The position numbers were made by a program, and so were the translations under genes. From positions 21,483 to 85,482 of the forward strand of contig FCNA01000108.1 of assembly GCA_900018345.1 (NCBI GenBank): 64,000 nt of DNA. The letters run 5' to 3'. A model generated the notes under the pieces. The model did no database searches, was not told the origin of the DNA, and saw only the letters and a list, made by a program, of their open reading frames with translations. Below are positions 53,050 through 62,784 of the stretch, piece by piece. The first letter of the stretch is position 1. The number at the start of each line of letters is the position of its first letter. This stretch comes from Clostridiales bacterium CHKCI006 (lineage in GTDB: Bacteria; Bacillota_I; Bacilli_A; Erysipelotrichales; Coprobacillaceae).

Positions 53050-54924
53050 TTATTGACTGTTTTTATTGGTCTCATAGGTCGTCTGGAACTCGTTCTTTTC
53101 CTCCACCGTTAAGCAGTTGCTCAAGGCAGTAATTCCTTTTAACTTAAAGTGCGCCAGTCCCGAGAAACCACGGGCATAGCTGTAATCATTGATACTGGAG
53201 ACTTTATAAGAAAGTGTCCCATAACCAAACGGAATCACATAGCCCTTCTCGATCAGATAAGCTTCACATTCAGCCAAGGCATTCAAGCGGGAATCCAGAT
53301 CAACGATGGCATGACTCTGTGTAAATAAGCTGTCATAGATTGGATCTTCCAGATGCATGTAGGTGGCATTCAGATGCCCCGTGCTGACAAACTCACCCAG
53401 ATAAGTCGATGGATCTCCATACTCCGCATGTTTGCTGACAACGGTCATATCATAGCCGTTGCTGTTCATGACACTGTCATAATCGACCAGATTCTCAATA
53501 CTGCTGTCCGCTTCATTTTGCGCATACATCAGAACTTCAAAAGTAATAAACTGATCGGCTTGCTCAAAGGTCTCACTGTATTTAGAAATGACACGCTGCA
53601 ATGCCGCCAGATCGGAAGAATCATCGACGCAAATAGGAATACGGATATTGACCGGGAAGCTGACTGTACCGGACAGCTCCTGCATGGCCTGTTCCATATA
53701 GGCATTCGCTTTGGACACATCATAGAGCGAAATGCCGCTATAATTCGCTAACGAGCCTAATGTCACATAATCCAGATTATTGGTCGTCGAAACAAAGCCT
53801 GTTGGTGTAATCGTTGACTGGTAGCTTTCCGTTGTCTGATTCTTGGTCAAGGCATCCTCTGTCACCTGTTCGTCACTGCGCTCCTCATTGGAGGCAGCGC
53901 TGTCCGTACTTTCCAGCTCAAAAACACTATAAATATCGAAAGCCGACTGCAGCGCTAAACGAAAAGCGTCATTTTGGATGGCTAAGGCAAAATTAGCATC
54001 ATTGCTGGCAAAGTTATAAGTAATCATCTGAGAATCATATGTTTTTGTATCCAGGTACATATGATGATCATAGCTTGATCGCTCACTGATGGCCTCGTTA
54101 GTGGAAAGATAAGCATAGCTGAGATCTCCCTCTCGAAATGCCTCAAAAGCGGCTTCCTCATTTTCCATCATGACGATCGTTCCCTCATCAAAGTTCACCT
54201 GATCAGCCTGCCAGTAAGCGCTATTCTTGACATAATGGATCTCATTAGTCGAATACTCACTTAAATAGTAACAGCCATTGTAAAGCATGTTTTCCGGACG
54301 TGTCGCAAAATTCGCTCCGACGATGTCATAGAATGCACCGCATAATGGATAGAAACCACCATTCAGAAGATAGGAATTAAAATAACTGCAGGAGCGCGTC
54401 AATGTAAAACGAAGCGTTCGACTATCAACTGCTGTAATCCCTACGTCAGCCCACTCACCTTGACCGGTATAATACGCATCCGCCCCGGCAATGATGTCTC
54501 TGACCTGACTGGCATAGCTTGATTGATTCGCTGGCGTCAGGACATACTGTAAGCCACGAACGAAATCATCAGCAGTGACTAAGTATTCTGTCGTCTCGCC
54601 TTGAGAATTGACCCAATAAACCTGATCACGCAAGGTAAATTCCCAAACTGTCGCATCTTCATTCGGACGACCGGTATCAGTTGCCAGTGCACCGCTCAGA
54701 TTACCATAACGATCTTCTTCTACTAATCCATCCACAATATTACCTAACAGATGAAAATCAGTATCATCGCTGGTCACTAAATAATTCAAGCTGTCAATGG
54801 GATCACTTTCCAGCATATAATCTTTAAACGTAGACGTATCATAAGTAGCCGTGATCTGTCTGCCTCCCGAACTACAGGCAGATAAAAAAAGGCAGATTGC
54901 CACTAGCCATTTCATTTTCTTCAT
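53050..54924 (-). CDS. Peptide-binding lipoprotein (SBP family 5), second copy
   Basis: A 624-residue extracellular solute-binding protein. The signal peptide ends with the lipobox LSAC (Cys17). Family features: DSLNYLVTSDDTDFHLLGNIVDGL near the mature N-terminus (split here), the VWEFTLRDQVYW strand and the NGCYYLSEY motif. It probably feeds the oppBCDF importer upstream. A Ser/Glu/Thr-rich insertion occurs at about residues 345-370. It has its own promoter, so the ratio to the first binding protein can vary. Confidence 0.88.
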   Translation of the reverse strand: MKKMKWLVAICLFLSACSSGGRQITATYDTSTFKDYMLESDPIDSLNYLVTSDDTDFHLLGNIVDGLVEEDRYGNLSGALATDTGRPNEDATVWEFTLRDQVYWVNSQGETTEYLVTADDFVRGLQYVLTPANQSSYASQVRDIIAGADAYYTGQGEWADVGITAVDSRTLRFTLTRSCSYFNSYLLNGGFYPLCGAFYDIVGANFATRPENMLYNGCYYLSEYSTNEIHYVKNSAYWQADQVNFDEGTIVMMENEEAAFEAFREGDLSYAYLSTNEAISERSSYDHHMYLDTKTYDSQMITYNFASNDANFALAIQNDAFRLALQSAFDIYSVFELESTDSAASNEERSDEQVTEDALTKNQTTESYQSTITPTGFVSTTNNLDYVTLGSLANYSGISLYDVSKANAYMEQAMQELSGTVSFPVNIRIPICVDDSSDLAALQRVISKYSETFEQADQFITFEVLMYAQNEADSSIENLVDYDSVMNSNGYDMTVVSKHAEYGDPSTYLGEFVSTGHLNATYMHLEDPIYDSLFTQSHAIVDLDSRLNALAECEAYLIEKGYVIPFGYGTLSYKVSSINDYSYARGFSGLAHFKLKGITALSNCLTVEEKNEFQTTYETNKNSQ

Positions 54925-54948
54925 TTTATCACCTCAATTACTCCATCT

Positions 54949-54977
54949 ATTTTATAGAGGATTTTGCCTTTTGTCAA
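54949..54977 (-). promoter_or_regulatory. Promoter of the second peptide-binding protein gene
   Basis: The minus strand has TTGACA (54972-54977), 17 bases, TAAAAT (54949-54954), about 24 bases before the ATG. Confidence 0.82.
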
Positions 54978-55070
54978 TTGCCACCCTATCATCTAAGCAT
55001 TTTCACATCATTTTTGCCTGAAGAAGAAAAAAGTAGTATGTTCACATTCTTTTTATTTCATCTGCCAAGC

Positions 55071-55098
55071 AAAAAACAGCATCCCGAAGGATGCTGTT
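55071..55098 (-). terminator. Terminator after oppF
   Basis: The minus strand has AACAGCATCC-TTCG-GGATGCTGTT, a UUCG-capped hairpin, followed by TTTT. Confidence 0.92.
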
Positions 55099-55102
55099 GA
55101 TC

Positions 55103-56038
55103 TTAGATCTGTGCTTTATACTCTGCCACTTCTTTTTCGTTTGCATAAACGAAGTGTCCTGGTAAGATCTCAACCCATGATGGTTTATCAACTGAATAAT
55201 CATGAACAGATGGATCATATACCAGCAGTTTTTTCTTCTTCTCGATTTCTGGATCAGGAATAGGCACTGCGGACAATAAGGACTTCGTATATGGATGGAA
55301 TGGATGTTGGAATAATTCTTCAGCTTCAGCCAATTCCACGATACGTCCCTTATGAATAACAGCAATACGGTCAGAAATAAAGCGAACAACCGAAAGGTCA
55401 TGTGCAACGAATAAATACGTCAGATTTCTTTCCTTTTTCAGTGTGTTCAGCAGATTTAGTACCTGTGCACGAATCGATACGTCCAAAGCTGAAATCGGTT
55501 CGTCGGCAATGACTAATTCTGGATTCATGATCAGTGCACGGGCAATACCGATACGCTGACGCTGTCCACCAGAGAACTCATGAGGGAAACGGCTGGCGAA
55601 TTCTGGCAGCAAACCAACGCTCTCCAGCGCACGCTGCACCTTTTCCTTACGATCAGCCTCGTCTTTATATAAGTGGAAGTTGTAAAGACCTTCAGAGATG
55701 ATATAGTCGACCTTGGCACGTTCGTTTAAGCTAGCCATTGGGTCCTGGAAGATCATCTGAATTTTCTGAATGACTTCACGGTCTGTTTTCTTATCAATTT
55801 TCCCATTGATTTTTTTACCATTAAAGATGATCTCACCTTTGCTGGTTGGATTAATACGAATGATAGCACGACCAATTGTCGTCTTACCTGAACCTGATTC
55901 ACCGACTAATGAGAAGGTTTCACCACGATAGATCTGGAAGTTGACATCGTCAACTGCCGTAAACACTCTACGACCATTTTTAAATTGAATTTGAAGATCC
56001 TTGACTTCAAGTAATACTTCCTTTTTTTCGTCAGCCAT
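55103..56038 (-). CDS. oppF: Oligopeptide ABC importer ATPase OppF
   Basis: A 311-residue ATPase: Walker [14 protein letters not shown] (about 38-50), signature [15 protein letters not shown], Walker [15 protein letters not shown] and the C-terminal [19 protein letters not shown] oligopeptide motif. Pairs with OppD to power peptide uptake. The C-terminus is somewhat unusual, ending with a 30-residue tail ([18 protein letters not shown]). It follows oppD by two bases. Confidence 0.96.
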   Translation of the reverse strand: MADEKKEVLLEVKDLQIQFKNGRRVFTAVDDVNFQIYRGETFSLVGESGSGKTTIGRAIIRINPTSKGEIIFNGKKINGKIDKKTDREVIQKIQMIFQDPMASLNERAKVDYIISEGLYNFHLYKDEADRKEKVQRALESVGLLPEFASRFPHEFSGGQRQRIGIARALIMNPELVIADEPISALDVSIRAQVLNLLNTLKKERNLTYLFVAHDLSVVRFISDRIAVIHKGRIVELAEAEELFQHPFHPYTKSLLSAVPIPDPEIEKKKKLLVYDPSVHDYSVDKPSWVEILPGHFVYANEKEVAEYKAQI

Positions 56039-56040
56039 TT

Positions 56041-57081
56041 TTATCTTCCTTTCATTTTGCTTCTTAACTGTTGAATCACCTTAGGTGCTTCACATTTAGG
56101 TGCTCGAGGATCCAGCAGCCAGGTTTTGGCTTTATGGGTTGGAGAGACCTCAAAATATGGCGGATTTTCAATAAAGTCGATGCGTAAAGCGTGTTTGTTT
56201 CGTGGTGCGAAAGCATCTCCGACAATATCGTTATAAAGATTTGGCGGTGTACCTTCGATGGTTGGTAAAGGCTGTCCTTTTTCACCTAACTGTGGCAAGC
56301 TGGATAAGAGTGCCCAAGTATAAGGATGTCTTGCATCATAGAAAATATCTTCTGCTGTACCCACCTCAACAAGCTCACCGGCATACATAACAGCCACACG
56401 GTCAGCCACGTTGGCTACAACACCTAAGTCATGGGTAATATAGATAACCGTCATTCCCATTTCCTTTTGCAGGTTACGGATCAGATCGAGGATCTGCGCC
56501 TGAATGGTAACATCCAAGGCAGTCGTAGGCTCATCACAGATCAAAATCTTAGGGAAGCAGGCTGCAGCGATTGCAATAACTACACGCTGACGCATTCCTC
56601 CGGAAAATTCATGTGGATATTGTTTATAACGGTTTGCCGGATCAGTGATACCTACTTTTTCCAGCATCTCGATAGCCATCTTTTTAGACTCCTCACCCTT
56701 GATTCCCTGGTGAAGTTCGATTACTTCACGAATCTGTTCACCAATCGTTTTCAGAGGATTTAATGAAGTCATCGGGTCCTGGAAGACCATGGCAATCTTC
56801 TTACCACGAATCTTTAACCAGTCTGACTCTTTTGTATATTTAGCGATGTCCACACCTTCAAACATGATGGATCCGCCAGTAATAGAACCGTTGTTGTCCA
56901 GCATTCCGATAAAGGACTTCGTGAATACAGATTTTCCTGAACCGGATTCACCAACGATTGCCAGCGTCTCTCCTTCATAGAGATCCAGTGAGCATTTACG
57001 AATTGCTTTTAAATATCTGCCGCGCATTGAGAAGGTGATTTCAATATCTTTTGCAGATAAAATTGGTTTTCTTTCTTCCAT
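56041..57081 (-). CDS. oppD: Oligopeptide ABC importer ATPase OppD
   Basis: A 346-residue ATPase: Walker [14 protein letters not shown], signature [14 protein letters not shown], Walker [15 protein letters not shown] and the [14 protein letters not shown] oligopeptide-transport C-terminal motif. The C-terminal extension has few Cys (APKCEAP), so the Fe-S motif of some OppD proteins is not evident. The third of three adjacent ATGs has the best spacing from GGAGG. Confidence 0.96.
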   Translation of the reverse strand: MEERKPILSAKDIEITFSMRGRYLKAIRKCSLDLYEGETLAIVGESGSGKSVFTKSFIGMLDNNGSITGGSIMFEGVDIAKYTKESDWLKIRGKKIAMVFQDPMTSLNPLKTIGEQIREVIELHQGIKGEESKKMAIEMLEKVGITDPANRYKQYPHEFSGGMRQRVVIAIAAACFPKILICDEPTTALDVTIQAQILDLIRNLQKEMGMTVIYITHDLGVVANVADRVAVMYAGELVEVGTAEDIFYDARHPYTWALLSSLPQLGEKGQPLPTIEGTPPNLYNDIVGDAFAPRNKHALRIDFIENPPYFEVSPTHKAKTWLLDPRAPKCEAPKVIQQLRSKMKGR

Positions 57082-57096
57082 CATCATGCCCTCCTT

Positions 57097-58026
57097 TTAT
57101 ACGTGGTTACGTGGGTCTGATGCATCAGAGAATGCATTACCAGCTAAATAGAACGAAATCGTAATAATTGAAACAATCAAGGCAGGGAAGATCAGTAAGT
57201 GAGGATAATCCTGGAACTTCGTACGTCCCTGTGAGAGTAAAGCACCTAATGAAGGCATCGTTGAAGGTAAACCTAAGCCCAGATAACTCAGTGTAACTTC
57301 TAATGAAATGACCTGAGGGATCATCAGCGCCATACGTAAGATGATAACAGAAACCAGATAAGGAATCAGGTTCTTGACGATCATACGATACAGTGGTGTC
57401 CCTAAGCAACGGCTTGCCAGATTGTACTCTCTGTCTCGAATCATAAAGACGAGGTTACGAACATTTCGGGCTAATGCCAACCAGCTTGTCGTACACATTG
57501 AGATGATCAGTGTGCTCATACCTGGCTCCATGATATAAGTTAATAAGATCAAATAAACGGTTTGAGGAATGTTAGCGATAATGTTGTAGACTTCTGTAAA
57601 GAAGCGGTCTGTTGCACGAACATATCCCCAGATACATCCAATCACGATACCAATGATGACACAAACGAAGGTAACGATACTCGCAATTTCCAATGAAATG
57701 GTTGTCGCATACCAGGTACGTGCCCACATGTCACGTCCGATAGAGTCGGTACCAAACCAGAAAGTGGCATTTGGTGAAACGAGTTTATCATTTCGGTTCA
57801 GATCTTCAATACCAAATCGAGCCGTCGCATTGGCAAAGAAGGCAAAGACGACTAAGAGAACCATGATGACCAGTAAAGTCACCGCAAATTTATTTTTAGC
57901 AAATGATCTTAAAACAGATCTCCAGTAGGAATAATCCGAATACCCAGTATCCTCAGATTTTCTGCGGTCAAATTCAACAAAGGAGAATAATTCCTGATCA
58001 GTTAATTGAACTTTCTTTTCATCCAT
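57097..58026 (-). CDS. oppC: Oligopeptide ABC importer permease OppC
   Basis: A 309-residue permease. Family features: N-terminal cytoplasmic stretch, FWFGTDSIGRDMWART after the first membrane segment, and the ATPase-docking EAA loop ALARNVRNLVFMIRDREY. Six membrane segments in all. It overlaps oppB by one base. Confidence 0.96.
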   Translation of the reverse strand: MDEKKVQLTDQELFSFVEFDRRKSEDTGYSDYSYWRSVLRSFAKNKFAVTLLVIMVLLVVFAFFANATARFGIEDLNRNDKLVSPNATFWFGTDSIGRDMWARTWYATTISLEIASIVTFVCVIIGIVIGCIWGYVRATDRFFTEVYNIIANIPQTVYLILLTYIMEPGMSTLIISMCTTSWLALARNVRNLVFMIRDREYNLASRCLGTPLYRMIVKNLIPYLVSVIILRMALMIPQVISLEVTLSYLGLGLPSTMPSLGALLSQGRTKFQDYPHLLIFPALIVSIITISFYLAGNAFSDASDPRNHV

Positions 58027-58970
58027 TAACGTGCACCTCCCTTAGATCCAATCTTGATACGTGGATCGATTACCATCATCAGCAAGTCACCAATAAATAC
58101 ACCGATAATACCAACCGTAGAGTAAATCAGGATCAATACCTGTACCAGGTTGTTATCCTGCTTCTGGACAGCCTGTACCAGTAAGTTACCCATACCAGGA
58201 ATTGCATACAGCTCTTCGATCAAGAGGGAACCACCGATGGTCATCAGGAAGCTGACAGGCAGATACTGAACCATTGGTACAAAGGCATTTCTTAAAACAT
58301 GACGATACATGATATATTTATAAGGTAAACCTTTTGCACGAGCTAATTTAATATAATCCTTGTTTAATTCGTCAACCATGTAACGACGTACCCACAAAGC
58401 ATTACCAGCAATACTTCCAAGTGACATAGAGATCAACGGTAAGATCCAGGAAACTGGATTATCGCCATCATATCGCATTGGTAAGTTGAACCAGTCAGAT
58501 ACGAATACCTGAATAAAGAAGTAGTAAACTAATGGTGGTACGGAGTTAATAATAATGATATACCCAGTTCCTAGCGAATCCATGAATTTACCTTTGAAAC
58601 GCGCCTGAGTAACACCTAAAGCAATACCAAGAATTAATGAAATAAAGGTTGAAACGACACCAAAAGCAGCAGATACAGGGACTTTCTGAGCAAGAATCGT
58701 CGTCACAGGGACATCGATCTGAATACGTGTAGAAACACCTAAGTTACCTGTAAAGATATCCCCCAGGAAGTTCCCTAACTGTACTAATGGCGGATCGAAT
58801 AATCCTAAAGACTCCAGCTTACGATTGATCATTTCCTGCGTTAACTTTGCGTATTCATCGCCGAAGTAACCTTCGACTGGCATTAAACGCATGAGCAGGA
58901 AGACGGCAACAACAATGATCAATACTGTAACCAAAGACTCTAATAAACGTTTGATTGAGTATTTTAACAT
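58026..58970 (-). CDS. oppB: Oligopeptide ABC importer permease OppB
   Basis: A 314-residue permease with six membrane segments: RLLESLVTVLIIVVAVFLLMRLMP at the N-terminus (split segments), and the EAA loop around YMVDELNKDYIKLARAKGLP. First gene of the oppBCDF transcript. GGGGGG six bases before the ATG is the ribosome binding site. Confidence 0.96.
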   Translation of the reverse strand: MLKYSIKRLLESLVTVLIIVVAVFLLMRLMPVEGYFGDEYAKLTQEMINRKLESLGLFDPPLVQLGNFLGDIFTGNLGVSTRIQIDVPVTTILAQKVPVSAAFGVVSTFISLILGIALGVTQARFKGKFMDSLGTGYIIIINSVPPLVYYFFIQVFVSDWFNLPMRYDGDNPVSWILPLISMSLGSIAGNALWVRRYMVDELNKDYIKLARAKGLPYKYIMYRHVLRNAFVPMVQYLPVSFLMTIGGSLLIEELYAIPGMGNLLVQAVQKQDNNLVQVLILIYSTVGIIGVFIGDLLMMVIDPRIKIGSKGGAR

Positions 58971-59073
58971 AAATTTCCCCCCTACTAGATTTCTTCGTCT
59001 AAATGTTAAATTGGATTAAATGGTTTAAGAAACAGCATCCCTTTTTTTTGCTTTTTTCGTTTCTTTGCTTTTT

Positions 59074-59098
59074 ATAAACTATCGGCGTTATAGTTTAT
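59074..59098 (-). promoter_or_regulatory. Inverted repeat just downstream of the oppB promoter
   Basis: ATAAACTAT and ATAGTTTAT form perfect nine-base arms around CGGCGTT. It lies about eight bases past the -10 box, so it covers the early transcript; either an operator or an RNA hairpin in the leader. Confidence 0.6.
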
Positions 59099-59105
59099 GT
59101 TTAAT

Positions 59106-59134
59106 AGTTTAATATCGATTGGGTTAATTGTCAA
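59106..59134 (-). promoter_or_regulatory. Promoter of oppBCDF
   Basis: The minus strand has TTGACA (59129-59134), 17 bases, TAAACT (59106-59111). The untranslated leader is about 130 bases long. In 59135-59313 I see nothing else. Confidence 0.75.
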
Positions 59135-59313
59135 TAGATTTTTTCGTAAAAACAAGACATTTGTGCTCATATTTTTAGGATTTTAATGTTTTCTGGGTGC
59201 TTTTCATTCAAAATCTTTCATTTCATAAGCAATTTTGTGCAATCTTTATAAAATTCCCAACCTTCAAAAATATAACACGATATTCTAAAAAAGGCAAATA
59301 AACGACGCTAAGC

Positions 59314-59352
59314 AGAAAAAAGAGCTACGACAGCCTTCGCTATCATAGCTCT
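59314..59352 (-). terminator. Terminator after oppA
   Basis: The minus strand forms a 14-base stem with three G-U pairs, AGAGCTATGATAGC with GCTGTCGTAGCTCT, capped by GAAG and followed by six T residues. Confidence 0.92.
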
Positions 59353-59388
59353 CAAACCATCTTCATTCTTTTTCTTTAATTCAAACTG

Positions 59389-61242
59389 TTATTCAGCAAC
59401 TAAGCCCAGTTCAACTCTCTTCTGATGCCAAGCTTCTTTGAAAGCTTCCTGTTCTTCAGTTGTGATTGCATGATCATAAGCTTCGTATCCTTTGTATCTG
59501 AAACCAGAAATACCTGATTTAGAGTAAGGACGAGAGTATTCGTTGATTGAAGAAACACGCCAGAATGAACCAGCTGCATATAATGGGATGAAATATGCAT
59601 GTTCAAGCAGGTAAGCTTCAGCGTTAGCGAAAGCTAAGTAACGTGCATCCAGATCATCAACGATAGCATCTGCTTCTGCGATCATCTGATCGAAAGTTGG
59701 ATCATTGAAGTGTGAGTACTGACCTGCTGTAATATCTTCAGCGTTGTTCATCTGACCATTAGATCTGAATGTACCTAAGATATTGATTGGATCAAGGTAG
59801 TCAGGAGCCCATCCGGCACCAGCCATCGCCTGTAAATTGTCATAAGCAACATCTGTACGGAAACTTACAGAGTATTCACTTAAAGTTACTGTCACGTTAT
59901 CAGAACCTAAGTTTTCTTCTAAAGTTGATTTTAAGATAGCTGCAGTCTGACCAGCAGTTTCATTACCAGCACTTGAGTACCAAGGCAATTCGATAGGGAA
60001 AGTCACACCCTGTGCTTCCAGTTCAGTTCTTGCTGTAGCCATGTATTCTTTAGCTAATTCAACATTGTACTGATCTGTCTGCCACTGAGCTAAGTCACCT
60101 AACTGTGTATAATCTGTACCATCTGTCGTTGCTAAGACATTTGGTGCAGTATATCCGTATGTATAAATGCTTTCTGGATCGATTGGTTCGGTTATTTCAG
60201 TGTATGATTTTCTGTCAAAGCCATAGAATAAAGCTTTACGGAAGTTTTCATTCTGAATTGCAGCAGCTGTATTTGCATTTGCACATTCATTGTTTAAGAA
60301 CATTACATATGCTGTTGCAGATGGATCTGTATGCATTAAGTAAGGATTTCCTTCATCATATTCAGCATTGATCTGCGTACCAGCTAAGTCAGCGTAAGAT
60401 AATTCACCACGTTCGAATAAATCTAAAGTAGATTCTCTGTCTTTAACAGCGATAACTGTTACAGTATCGAATGTTACGTTTTCAGCATCCCAGTAACCTG
60501 GATTTTTCTTAAAGACTTTTTCAGTATCTAACTGGAAAGAATCTAACAGATAGCATCCGTTGTATAAGATCGTATCCATCGTATTACCGAATACTAATCC
60601 CTGGTTCGTTAAATCTTCTACATATGCTCTTGGAGCTGGATAGAAACAGCTGTACATTGTAGCAGATAAGAAATAAGGTTTACCTGCACCAGTTGTTGTA
60701 TATTGAATTGTTTTTTCGTCAACTGCTTTAATTCCGACGTTTTCAAATGATGGTTTGCTTGCTTCATCGCGGCCATCTTCATCCCAAGCAACCATTGCCT
60801 GATAGTATTCTTCAGCGCCGGCTACTAATTCACGAAGCATGGAAATCTGCATGGACTGGTTTGCTGGATCCAAAATGTATTCAGCACTATATACGAAGTC
60901 ATCTGCAGTGACATCTCCATATTCAGAACCATCACGGTTATACCATTTGATTCCGTCTCTTAAATGGAAAGTCCATACATGTGAGTTTTCGTCTGTTTCC
61001 CAGCTTTCAGCTAAGTCACCAACGATCTCACCATACTTATTGTTTTCTGTCAGACCACTTACTACGTTGGCATTTACTCGAGAGTCAACAGCCTGATATG
61101 TCGTTAAATAGTTAAAAGTCGTGACATCCTGGCTTGACTGAATGTAATCGATAAAATTCTTTGGATCGTAAGACGTTTCACTTGAACCACATCCAGTGAC
61201 CAACATAGCAGCAGCTAACAGACCTGCTAATGTTTTCTTCAT
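59389..61242 (-). CDS. oppA: Peptide-binding lipoprotein (SBP family 5), first copy
   Basis: A 617-residue solute-binding protein. The signal peptide MKKTLAGLLAAAMLVTGC has lipobox VTGC (Cys18). Mature features: VTADDFVYSAEYILDP, VWTFHLRDGIKWY, and NGCYLLDSFQ, as in OppA/DppA proteins. It delivers peptides to OppBC. The start MKKTLAGL was chosen; the ORF is open 32 codons upstream into promoter DNA. It is 30% or so longer than classical OppA, similar to the other copy. Confidence 0.92.
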   Translation of the reverse strand: MKKTLAGLLAAAMLVTGCGSSETSYDPKNFIDYIQSSQDVTTFNYLTTYQAVDSRVNANVVSGLTENNKYGEIVGDLAESWETDENSHVWTFHLRDGIKWYNRDGSEYGDVTADDFVYSAEYILDPANQSMQISMLRELVAGAEEYYQAMVAWDEDGRDEASKPSFENVGIKAVDEKTIQYTTTGAGKPYFLSATMYSCFYPAPRAYVEDLTNQGLVFGNTMDTILYNGCYLLDSFQLDTEKVFKKNPGYWDAENVTFDTVTVIAVKDRESTLDLFERGELSYADLAGTQINAEYDEGNPYLMHTDPSATAYVMFLNNECANANTAAAIQNENFRKALFYGFDRKSYTEITEPIDPESIYTYGYTAPNVLATTDGTDYTQLGDLAQWQTDQYNVELAKEYMATARTELEAQGVTFPIELPWYSSAGNETAGQTAAILKSTLEENLGSDNVTVTLSEYSVSFRTDVAYDNLQAMAGAGWAPDYLDPINILGTFRSNGQMNNAEDITAGQYSHFNDPTFDQMIAEADAIVDDLDARYLAFANAEAYLLEHAYFIPLYAAGSFWRVSSINEYSRPYSKSGISGFRYKGYEAYDHAITTEEQEAFKEAWHQKRVELGLVAE

Positions 61243-61294
61243 GCGTTTTTTTCTTCCCCTTTCTTTGCATTCTGTAATCAACATTACATCTATC

Positions 61295-61323
61295 ATTTTA
61301 TAAGTCAACTTAACAAAAGTCAA
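61295..61323 (-). promoter_or_regulatory. Promoter of oppA
   Basis: The minus strand has TTGACT (61318-61323), 17 bases, TAAAAT (61295-61300). A second TTGACT lies inside the spacer. Confidence 0.75.
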
Positions 61324-61355
61324 CCAATTTTCAAACATTTTTTATACATAACATG

Positions 61356-61370
61356 ATTCGAATTTCGAAT
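61356..61370. repeat. Palindrome between oppA and tmcAL
   Basis: ATTCGAATTTCGAAT has perfect seven-base arms around a single base. It lies 33 bases upstream of the oppA -35 box, in a gap between divergent genes. Confidence 0.5.
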
Positions 61371-61573
61371 TTTTTTATTTTTTAACCCGGATTTTTTAGA
61401 AAAAAAAAGCAATTAAACCCTTACATTGAGGGAAATTTTGTCAAGAAAAGAAAAGGTGTAAAATGTTAAGAAAAGATGTGATTTTTTTGAATTTTTATTA
61501 TTTTCTCTTGCGATTTGCTTTTTCTTTCACCTTTTTGTATGCTAGAATAAAGAAACAAAGGGGTGAGTCGATC

Positions 61574-62713
61574 ATGAAGATTGCCGGAATTATCGTCGAA
61601 TACAATCCATTTCACAGCGGCCATCGCTACCATATTGAAAAGACCCGCGCCCTTACCCAATGCGATCTGCTGATTGCTGTCATGAGCGGCAACTTTGTCC
61701 AGCGCGGTGAACCCGCTATCACAGATAAGTGGCATCGAGCAAAGACCGCCGTCCAAAACGGGGTCGATCTCGTGATCGAACTGCCCTATGTTTTCGCCGT
61801 AGAAAGCGCTGATTATTTTAGTAAAGGAGCATTGCAGATCCTCCACGCTGCCGGTGTCAAGCAAATTGTTTTTGGCAGCGAATCATTCAACGAAACGGCC
61901 CTGCATCAAGCCTTTGTGCTCAGTCAGAGCCAGGCCTATCAGGATGCGGTCAATCATTATTTAGCGAGTGGAGCCAGCTACCCTGCCAGTCTAAACCAGG
62001 CTTTTCAAGCAGTGGGCGGCATAGAGATCAAGAACCCCAACGATTTATTAGGACTCAGCTATGCCAGGGAGATCTATCAGAACCACTATCCTATCAAGAT
62101 CCGAACCATTGCCCGTACCCAGCCTTATCATGATCTTGGTCTCCAGCAACCTTTTGCCAGCGCATCAGCCCTGCGTCAGGCCATCAAAGACCAGCAGGAC
62201 ATTTCTTTCTATAGTCCGATGGTGATCTCGCATCCCCACTTGATGGAAAGCTACTTTGATTTGCTGCAGTATCTCTTGTTGACGACTCCCCCATCCAAAC
62301 TACAAACCATTCATACAATGACCGAAGGACTGGAAAATCGTTTACAGGAGGCCATGCAAAAAGCCACTGACATGGACGATTTCTTCAAGCGTGTCCAGAC
62401 TCGTCGCTATACGCGCCCGCGGCTTAGCCGGACGCTCATTCATTTACTGATGTCTGATCAGCTTCCCTCACGCAAGGATCTGGATGTAGGATATTTACGT
62501 CTGTTAGCCTGCAATCAAAAAGGCAAAGATTATTTAAGGACACTCAAAAAAACAAGCCCGCTTCCTCTGGTTGGCAATTACAGTGCCTTACAACATCCAC
62601 ATCTTGAAATGGAGATGCAGGCAGCCCGCCTTTATGCACTGAGTGCACCTGCCAGGCAACGCGCCACGATCATCAGGGATGAATATACACATCCCTTCCT
62701 ATTTCTGCCCTAA
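61574..62713 (+). CDS. tmcAL: tRNA(Met) cytidine acetate ligase TmcAL (YlbM)
   Basis: A 379-residue nucleotidyltransferase-fold protein. The N-terminus IVEYNPFHSGHRYHIEK has the HxGH ATP-binding motif; GEPAITDKWHRAK and AGVKQIVFGSES follow as in the family. TmcAL uses ATP and acetate to acetylate the wobble cytidine of elongator tRNA-Met. The start follows AAAGGGGTGA. In Bacillus it is adjacent to ylbN (yceD)-rpmF; here it is divergent from the opp genes, about 9 kb away. Confidence 0.92.
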   Translation: MKIAGIIVEYNPFHSGHRYHIEKTRALTQCDLLIAVMSGNFVQRGEPAITDKWHRAKTAVQNGVDLVIELPYVFAVESADYFSKGALQILHAAGVKQIVFGSESFNETALHQAFVLSQSQAYQDAVNHYLASGASYPASLNQAFQAVGGIEIKNPNDLLGLSYAREIYQNHYPIKIRTIARTQPYHDLGLQQPFASASALRQAIKDQQDISFYSPMVISHPHLMESYFDLLQYLLLTTPPSKLQTIHTMTEGLENRLQEAMQKATDMDDFFKRVQTRRYTRPRLSRTLIHLLMSDQLPSRKDLDVGYLRLLACNQKGKDYLRTLKKTSPLPLVGNYSALQHPHLEMEMQAARLYALSAPARQRATIIRDEYTHPFLFLP

Positions 62714-62715
62714 AA

Positions 62716-62758
62716 CAAAGGGTAATGAGCCCTCAAGCGGTTCATTACCCTTTGCTAT
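62716..62758. terminator. Bidirectional terminator between tmcAL and the phosphatase gene
   Basis: CAAAGGGTAATGAGCC pairs over 16 bases (one G-U) with GGTTCATTACCCTTTG around CTCAAGC. The T runs on both sides are short. Confidence 0.75.
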
Positions 62759-62784
62759 TTATTGTCCATAAAAGGAGCTCTCGA

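Noticed and set aside
59030..59055. The string GGGATGCTGTTT in the oppB leader also occurs in the oppF terminator
   Set aside because: A single 12-base match without a second arm in the leader; could be chance, no structure is supported.
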